From the NCBI RefSeq assembly GCF_030817495.1, contig NZ_JAUSZK010000001.1:2087001-2151000 (forward strand): a DNA stretch of 64,000 bases, read 5' to 3'. The notes beneath the pieces are model-generated. The model saw only the letters and a program-made list of their open reading frames with translations, searched no databases and had not been told where the DNA came from. This DNA comes from Streptomyces sp. V3I7 (GTDB lineage Bacteria; Actinomycetota; Actinomycetes; Streptomycetales; Streptomycetaceae). A program made the translations under genes and the position numbers. This document shows, one piece after another, positions 58,875 through 64,000 of this stretch (within the stretch, counting starts at the first letter, position 1; each line of letters begins with the position of its first letter).

Positions 58875-60791
58875 TCAGAGAGCGCCGGCTCCCCGCTCCC
58901 GCAGCGCCTGTCCGTACTGCTGGAGCACCCACAACTCGTTCTGCACGGACGCGAGATGGGCGGGGTCGCCGCCGGCGCCGACACGGGCCAGGGTGCTCTG
59001 GACCTCCTGGATGCGCCGGTCCACGGCGCGGCGGCGGACGGCCACCAACTGGTCGCCCGCGTAGGCCTCGTCGACCGTGCGGCGCATGATCGCCTCGACG
59101 GCCAGCTCCGTCACCATGGCGCGCACCGTGTCGTCGGGGGCCGCCTCACGGACCCGGACCAGGTACTCCTGCGGGTCCGCTACGCCGTACTCGGCGCCGC
59201 CCGCGTCCATGATGGCCTGGCGGACGGCCGCGTAAGGGGCGGCGGTGAACTCGTCGATGCCGTACGCGTCGAAGGCGGGGGACACCAGTTCCGGGCGCTG
59301 GAGGGCGAGTTTGAGCAGCTCGCGCTCGGTGGCGTACACCGCGTTGCGGAGGTTGAGGGCCGGGCCGGAGGTGCGGGGGCGGCCGGCCTGCGTCTCGTAC
59401 GGCTGCGGGGCCTGGCCCCGCGCGGGGCCGCCCTTTCCGCCGCGCTCGCCGCCGCGTTCACGGGCCCAACGGGCCAGCTGGGCCACGCGCTTGACCACGA
59501 ACTGGGTGTCCAGGATGCCGAGCATGCCGGCCAGTTCGACCGCGACCTCGTGCTGGGCGCCGCTGTTCTTGATGCGGGCGACGACCGGGGCCGCCTCGTC
59601 CAGGGCGGCCGCGCGGCCGGCGGGGGTGTCCAGGTCGTAGCGGCTCACGATCTGCCGCAGCGCGAACTCGAAGAGCGGCGTGCGGGGTTCGGCCAGTTCG
59701 GCCACCGCCTCGTCGCCCTTGGCCAGGCGCAGCTCGCAGGGGTCCATGCCGTCGGGGGCGATCGCGATGTAGGTCTCGGCGGCGAACTTCTGGTCGTCCT
59801 CGAAGGCGCGCAGGGCCGCCTTCTGACCGGCCGCGTCACCGTCGAACGTGAAGATCACCCGCGCCGAGCCGTTGTCCATCAGCAGCCGGCGCAGGATCTT
59901 GATGTGGTCGCCGCCGAAGGCGGTGCCACAGGTGGCGATGGCCGTCGTGACGCCCGCGAGGTGGCAGGCCATCACGTCGGTGTAGCCCTCGACCACGACC
60001 GCGCGGCTGGCCTTGGCGATCTCCTTCTTGGCCAGGTCGATGCCGTAGAGGACCTGGGACTTCCTGTAGATCGCGGTGTCGGGGGTGTTCAGGTACTTCG
60101 GGCCGTTGTCCGCCTCGTACAGCTTGCGCGCACCGAAGCCGACGACCTCGCCGCCGATGTCGCGGATGGGCCACATCAGGCGGCCGCGGAAGCGGTCGAT
60201 GGGGCCGCGGCGGCCCTCCTGGGCGAGGCCGGAGAGGACCAGCTCCTTGTCGCTGAAGCCCTTGCCGCGCAGGTAGCGGGTGAGGTGGTCCCAGCCCTGG
60301 GGGCTGTAGCCGACGCCGAAGTGCACGGCGGCGGCCTGGTCGAAGCCGCGCTCGGCGAGGAAGATGCGGCCGGTCTCGGCCTCGGGGCTGGTGGCGAGCT
60401 GCTCGGCGTACCACTGGGCGGCGATCTTGTGGGCCTCGACCAGGCGGATCCGCTCGCCGCGCTGGTGGGCGGGGTTGTAGCCGCCCTCCTCGTAGCGCAG
60501 GGTGATGCCGGCCTGGGCGGCGAGCCGCTCCACCGCCTCCGAGAAGGAGAGGTGGTCCACCTTCATCACGAAGGTGATGGTGTCGCCGCCCTCCTGGCAG
60601 CCGAAGCAGTGGAAGAGCCCCTTGCTCGGGCTGACCTGGAAGGAGGGCGACTTCTCGTCGTGGAACGGGCACAGGCCCTTGAGGTTGCCGCCGCCCGCGT
60701 TGCGCAGCTGGAGGTACTCGGACACCACGGCGTCGATCGGGACCGCGTCCCGTACCGCCTTCACGTCCTCGTCGTTGATCCGTCCTGCCAC
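58875..60791 (-). CDS. dnaG: DNA primase
   Basis: 638 aa. CHC2 zinc domain: [12 protein letters not shown] and HCFGC (residues 40-65). RNA polymerase core: [62 protein letters not shown] with Glu and [13 protein letters not shown] with DxD (near 310). A C-terminal helical domain for DnaB contact follows after a Gly/Arg/Pro linker (about 450-480). Makes primers for chromosome replication. GTG or ATG at 60791. Confidence 0.95.
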   Translation of the reverse strand: MAGRINDEDVKAVRDAVPIDAVVSEYLQLRNAGGGNLKGLCPFHDEKSPSFQVSPSKGLFHCFGCQEGGDTITFVMKVDHLSFSEAVERLAAQAGITLRYEEGGYNPAHQRGERIRLVEAHKIAAQWYAEQLATSPEAETGRIFLAERGFDQAAAVHFGVGYSPQGWDHLTRYLRGKGFSDKELVLSGLAQEGRRGPIDRFRGRLMWPIRDIGGEVVGFGARKLYEADNGPKYLNTPDTAIYRKSQVLYGIDLAKKEIAKASRAVVVEGYTDVMACHLAGVTTAIATCGTAFGGDHIKILRRLLMDNGSARVIFTFDGDAAGQKAALRAFEDDQKFAAETYIAIAPDGMDPCELRLAKGDEAVAELAEPRTPLFEFALRQIVSRYDLDTPAGRAAALDEAAPVVARIKNSGAQHEVAVELAGMLGILDTQFVVKRVAQLARWARERGGERGGKGGPARGQAPQPYETQAGRPRTSGPALNLRNAVYATERELLKLALQRPELVSPAFDAYGIDEFTAAPYAAVRQAIMDAGGAEYGVADPQEYLVRVREAAPDDTVRAMVTELAVEAIMRRTVDEAYAGDQLVAVRRRAVDRRIQEVQSTLARVGAGGDPAHLASVQNELWVLQQYGQALRERGAGAL

Positions 60792-60820
60792 GCGTGAATT
60801 CTACGGGGGCGGACGGACAT

Positions 60821-62083
60821 CTACGGGACGAGGCTTTCGAGCGGGACGTGCGGGTCCGCCAGCGCGTCCGCGTCCACCGGGGCTCCCGTGCGGATCAGCC
60901 GCTGGATCGGCTCTGTGACGTCCCACACGTTCACGTTCATCCCGGCCAGCACGCGCCCGTCCTTCAGCCAGAAGGCGACGAACTCGCGCTTGCCCGCGTC
61001 CCCGCGGATCACCACCTGGTCGTACGACCCGGGGGGCGCCCAGCCGCTGTACTCCATGCCCAGGTCGTACTGGTCGGAGAAGAAGTAGGGCACCCGGTCG
61101 TAGATCACGTCCTGGCCGAGCATGGCGCGGGCCGCCGCGGGGCCGCCGTTCAGCGCGTTCGCCCAGTGCTCGACGCGCAGCCGGGTGCCGAAGAGGCCGG
61201 ACGGGACGGAGGCGACGTCGCCGGCGGCGTGGATGTCGGGGTCGGAGGTGCGCAGCCGCTCGTCCACCACGATGCCGCCGCCGTGCGCGCGGTCGGCGAG
61301 CTCCAGGCCCGCCGCCTCGGCCAGTCCGATGCGCGGGGCGGCGCCGATCGCGGCCAGCACGTCGTGCGCCGGGTGCTCCTCGCCGTCGTCGGTGCGTGCG
61401 GCGAGGACCACGCCGTCCTGGCCGATGATCTCCGTCAGGCGGACCCCGAAGTGGAAGCGGACACCGTGCTCGCGGTGCAGCTCGGCGAAGAGGTTGCCGA
61501 GCTCGGGGCCGAGGACGCCGTACAGCGGGGTCGGCTCGGGCTCGACCACGGTGACCTCGGCGCCGTACTCGCGGGCGGCTGCCGCGACCTCCAGGCCGAT
61601 CCAACCGGCGCCCGCGATCACGATGTGGCCGTTGTCCCGGCCGAGGGAGGCGAGGACGCCCTTGAGCCGCTCGGCGTGGGCGAGGCGGCGCAGGTGGTGC
61701 ACGCCGGCGAGACCGGTGCCGGGGATGTCGAGGCGGCGCGGCTCGGAGCCGGTGGCCAGGAGCAGCTTGTCGTAGTGGACGAGGGTGCCGTCGCCGAGGC
61801 GGACGGTCTTCGCGGCCCGGTCGATCGCGGTGACGGTCTGGCCGAGGTGCAGCTCGATGTCGTGGCGCGCGTACCAGGCGGGTTCGTGCACGAAGACGCC
61901 CTCGCGTTCCTCCTTGCCCAGGAGGTAGCCCTTGGACAGCGGCGGCCGTTCGTAGGGGTGGTCGCGCTCGTCGCAGATCAGTATCACCCGGCCGGTGAAG
62001 CCCTCCGTCCGGAGCGTCTCGGCCGCCTTGGCTCCCGCCAGGCCACCTCCGACGATGACGAACGTCTCATCCGCGTCGACCAC
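60821..62083 (-). CDS. FAD/NAD(P)-dependent oxidoreductase (ferredoxin reductase type)
   Basis: 420 aa. FAD-binding FVIVGGGLAGAKAAETLR (residues 8-25), YERPPLSKGYLLG, NAD(P)-binding HIVIAGAGWIGLEVAAAARE (about 147-166), second FAD site DIHAAGDVASVP. The C-terminal reductase domain carries DQYDLGMEYSGWA. This is the putidaredoxin/rhodocoxin-reductase type that feeds electrons to ferredoxins, for example for P450s; no P450 or ferredoxin gene is adjacent. Ends 29 bases upstream of dnaG. Confidence 0.85.
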   Translation of the reverse strand: MVDADETFVIVGGGLAGAKAAETLRTEGFTGRVILICDERDHPYERPPLSKGYLLGKEEREGVFVHEPAWYARHDIELHLGQTVTAIDRAAKTVRLGDGTLVHYDKLLLATGSEPRRLDIPGTGLAGVHHLRRLAHAERLKGVLASLGRDNGHIVIAGAGWIGLEVAAAAREYGAEVTVVEPEPTPLYGVLGPELGNLFAELHREHGVRFHFGVRLTEIIGQDGVVLAARTDDGEEHPAHDVLAAIGAAPRIGLAEAAGLELADRAHGGGIVVDERLRTSDPDIHAAGDVASVPSGLFGTRLRVEHWANALNGGPAAARAMLGQDVIYDRVPYFFSDQYDLGMEYSGWAPPGSYDQVVIRGDAGKREFVAFWLKDGRVLAGMNVNVWDVTEPIQRLIRTGAPVDADALADPHVPLESLVP

Positions 62084-62278
62084 TTGATGCCTCCTCGTCA
62101 GGGTGCCGCCACATGCGAGCCTCCCGCACGGAGCGTGATGCGGGAAGGGGTGGTGCCCCGATCAGGCCACGCAGGGTCACGTTCGCACCACACGCGTCTC
62201 ATCAGTCTCGCGTGCCGGTCGTAAGCGTCCTATCAGGCACGCGTGCCGGTCATATGCCGTCCGCGAGCGCCGCGCCGT

Positions 62279-63565
62279 TCACACGCGTCCGGTCAGGCGC
62301 GCGTGCAGGGAGCGTGCCGAGGCGTCGGTGAGGGACGCTATCTGGTCGACGATCACGCGCTTGCGGGCGCGGTCGTCCTGTGCCGCGTCGAACAGCGCGC
62401 GGAACTGCGGGTCCAGGCCGTCGGGGGCGCGCACGGTGAACGCCTCGGCCAGCTCGGCGACGACGATCCGCTGGTCGGCGCGCAGCCGTTCCTGCTCGTC
62501 GCGCTGCATGACGTACCGGTCGGCGACGGCCTTGAGCACGGCGCACTCCATGCGGACGCTTCTCGGTACGACGAGTTCGGCGCCGTACCGCGTGAGCCGC
62601 CCGCTGCCGTACGCCGCGCGCGTGGCGCCCTCGGCGGCCAGGCAGAACCGGCCGATCAGCTGGCTGGTGGCGTCCTTGAGGCGGGCCTGGGCGACCGCGG
62701 TGCCGTCGTAGCCGTGCGGCCACCACTCCTGGTCCTGGAGCCGGTCGAGGGCCTCGGCCAGTTCGGCGGGGTCGGTGTCGGCGGGGACGTACCGCCCGAC
62801 GGCGACCGCGAACACCGTCTGCCGCTCGGGCTCGGCGTGCAGGCAGTTGGGGTCGATGTGGCCGGCGTGCAGTCCGTCCTCGACGTCGTGCACCGAGTAC
62901 GCCACGTCGTCGGCCCAGTCCATCACCTGGGCCTCGAAGCAGGTGCGCGTGCCGGGGGCCTCCTTTCGGACCCAGTCGAAGACGGGCCGGTCGTCCTCGT
63001 AGACACCGAACTTGGCCGAGTCCGGATCACTGGGGTGGGCGCCGCGCGGCCAGGGGTACTTGGTGGCGGCGTCGAGGGCGGCACGGGTGAGGTTGAGGCC
63101 GACGGAACGGGTGCCTCCCGCGATGAAGCGTTTGGGCTCGATGCGGGTGAGGAGGCGGAGGGACTGGGCGTTGCCCTCGAATCCGCCGATGTCGTCCGCG
63201 AATTCGTTCAGCGCCTGTTCGCCGTTGTGCCCGAAGGGCGGGTGGCCGAGGTCGTGGGAGAGGCAGGCGGCTTCCACGAGGTCGGCGTCGCAGCCGAGGG
63301 CCGCGCCCAGCTCGCGGCCGACCTGGGCGCATTCCAGGGAGTGCGTGAGGCGGGTCCTCGGGCTGGCGTCCCAGACCTGGCTGCGGGTGCCCGGGGTGAC
63401 GACCTGGGTCTTGCCGGCGAGGCGGCGCAGGGCCGAGGAGTGGAGGATGCGGGCGCGGTCACGCTGGAAGGCGGTGCGGCCGGGGCGCTTGTCGGGCTCG
63501 GGCGCCCAGCGGTCGACTGACGGCGGGTCGTAGCCGGTGGGGAGTGCGGTGTCGGTGCCTTCCAT
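62279..63565 (-). CDS. dgt: Deoxyguanosinetriphosphate triphosphohydrolase-like protein
   Basis: 428 aa from ATG 63565; the frame extends further but without support. HD-domain metal ligands: [16 protein letters not shown] (H), [18 protein letters not shown] (HD), and [17 protein letters not shown] (D). The family start [10 protein letters not shown] is present. The enzyme hydrolyses dNTPs to deoxynucleosides and triphosphate. Normal length for the bacterial type. Downstream is the oxidoreductase after 195 bases without a gene. Confidence 0.88.
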   Translation of the reverse strand: MEGTDTALPTGYDPPSVDRWAPEPDKRPGRTAFQRDRARILHSSALRRLAGKTQVVTPGTRSQVWDASPRTRLTHSLECAQVGRELGAALGCDADLVEAACLSHDLGHPPFGHNGEQALNEFADDIGGFEGNAQSLRLLTRIEPKRFIAGGTRSVGLNLTRAALDAATKYPWPRGAHPSDPDSAKFGVYEDDRPVFDWVRKEAPGTRTCFEAQVMDWADDVAYSVHDVEDGLHAGHIDPNCLHAEPERQTVFAVAVGRYVPADTDPAELAEALDRLQDQEWWPHGYDGTAVAQARLKDATSQLIGRFCLAAEGATRAAYGSGRLTRYGAELVVPRSVRMECAVLKAVADRYVMQRDEQERLRADQRIVVAELAEAFTVRAPDGLDPQFRALFDAAQDDRARKRVIVDQIASLTDASARSLHARLTGRV

Positions 63566-63645
63566 GACTCGACAGTACGGGGCGGGTGTGACATTCGGGT
63601 GGTGCGGGGGCGCACGCTCGTCTGCCGGGTCGGGTTGTTCGGCGG

Positions 63646-63720
63646 GTGCGGGTTCGGTGTGGCTCGGCGGGTGCGGGTTCGGTGTGGCTCGGCGGGTGCG
63701 GGTTCGGTGTGGCTCGGCGC
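63646..63720. repeat. Three tandem copies of a 25-bp repeat
   Basis: GTGCGGGTTCGGTGTGGCTC + GGCGG at 63646-63670, 63671-63695 and 63696-63720 (last base differs), in the gap between dgt and the next gene. A fourth partial unit precedes it. Probably slippage-generated intergenic sequence; no gene is seen in 63566-63859. Confidence 0.85.
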
Positions 63721-63859
63721 GCAGCCCCGCGCCCCTTTGCGGGGTCGGCCCCGCCCGGCGTTTCATGCCGGGGCCAGCGCGGGTTCTGGCGTCGCCGGCC
63801 TCGTGGGCGCCGAGGGGGTGCGGGGCGCGCCCCTTTGGGGGGTCGGCCCCGCCGGCGTT

Positions 63860-64000
63860 TCAGGCTGAGGCCAGTGCAGGTTCTGTCGTCGCCGGGGTCT
63901 TCAGCGCCTCGTCGTAGCGGTGCAGGGCCAGGCGGGCCATCGCCTCGTGAGCGCCGAGCGGGGCGGAGGCGATCCACGGGGCGTGCCGTGCGCACTCCGT
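63860..64000 (-). CDS. C-terminal end of a CbiX/sirohydrochlorin chelatase-like protein (runs off the window)
   Basis: The minus-strand frame is open to the right edge and ends with APWIASAPLGAHEAMARLAL, HRYDEALKTPATTE and a stop at 63860. The SAPLGAHxAMARL pattern is what I expect at the end of CbiX-type chelatases in Streptomyces. Only 46 residues are visible, so the assignment is tentative. Confidence 0.45.
   Translation of the reverse strand, partial: TECARHAPWIASAPLGAHEAMARLALHRYDEALKTPATTEPALASA

Noticed and set aside
58956..60797. A 613-aa plus-strand frame opposite dnaG
   Set aside because: Antisense of an essential, well-conserved gene.
63566..63859. Possible coding sequence across the 25-bp tandem repeats
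   Set aside because: The repeats give frames of Gly/Val/Arg monotony without starts or ribosome sites; treated as intergenic.

Overview
The window looks like a Streptomyces (or close relative) chromosome. Coding regions are very GC-rich with strong third-position GC, GTG and TTG starts are frequent, and the right side carries a typical Streptomyces housekeeping block: FGGY sugar kinase, two ABC exporters, HrdA-type sigma factor, dnaG, an FAD oxidoreductase and dgt. I know this order from S. coelicolor; I have not compared sequences.

Layout. (1) 1-4020: chromosomal accessory genes (tail of an XRE/TPR-type regulator, NAD-dependent epimerase, frameshifted 2'-5' RNA ligase-like gene, HAD phosphatase, small conserved protein). 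(2) 4195-15072: a phage head module on the minus strand (terminase small and large subunits, portal, scaffold, decoration protein, major capsid, two small genes). It is interrupted by an oppositely oriented nitrilase-like gene that has been cut by an IS110-family element. No tail, lysis or prohead protease gene is visible. (3) 15135-24944: transposase-like debris, a large secreted RHS/YD-repeat protein with a frameshift and a small downstream membrane protein, and a secreted peptidoglycan amidase. (4) 25676-40671: a type I-E CRISPR-Cas locus. Array 1 has about 79 clear repeats; cas3 is divergent and frameshifted; then come cse1-cse2-cas7-cas5-cas6e and array 2 with about 22 clear repeats. No cas1 or cas2 gene is present anywhere in the window. 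(5) 40754-45514: phage early-type minus-strand genes (two ParB-domain proteins, a putative anti-restriction adenine methyltransferase, a DUF488-like protein). (6) 45776-50495: XRE regulator with a truncated-looking 7-TM partner, a serine recombinase lacking its catalytic domain, an excisionase-like protein and a full tyrosine integrase. The integrase abuts a tRNA(CAT) gene, which I take as the right attachment site. (7) 50643-64000: tRNAs and the core genome.

Interpretation. The minus-strand phage genes on both sides of the CRISPR/RHS block are in the order expected for one phage genome (early genes, then terminase, then head). The simplest reading is an integrated, decayed phage-derived element at the tRNA(CAT) that carries or acquired about 25 kb of cargo (surface RHS protein, amidase, CRISPR-Cas) between its early genes and its terminase. 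The left boundary is inferred to lie near 4021-4194, but no att repeat was found.

State of the CRISPR system. Two clean-looking I-E arrays lie beside a complete Cascade operon. However, cas3 is out of frame between its two helicase domains, the adaptation genes are absent, and array 2 is eroded at its cas-proximal end. If the frameshift is real, the locus could bind targets but not degrade them, and could not acquire spacers unless helped in trans.
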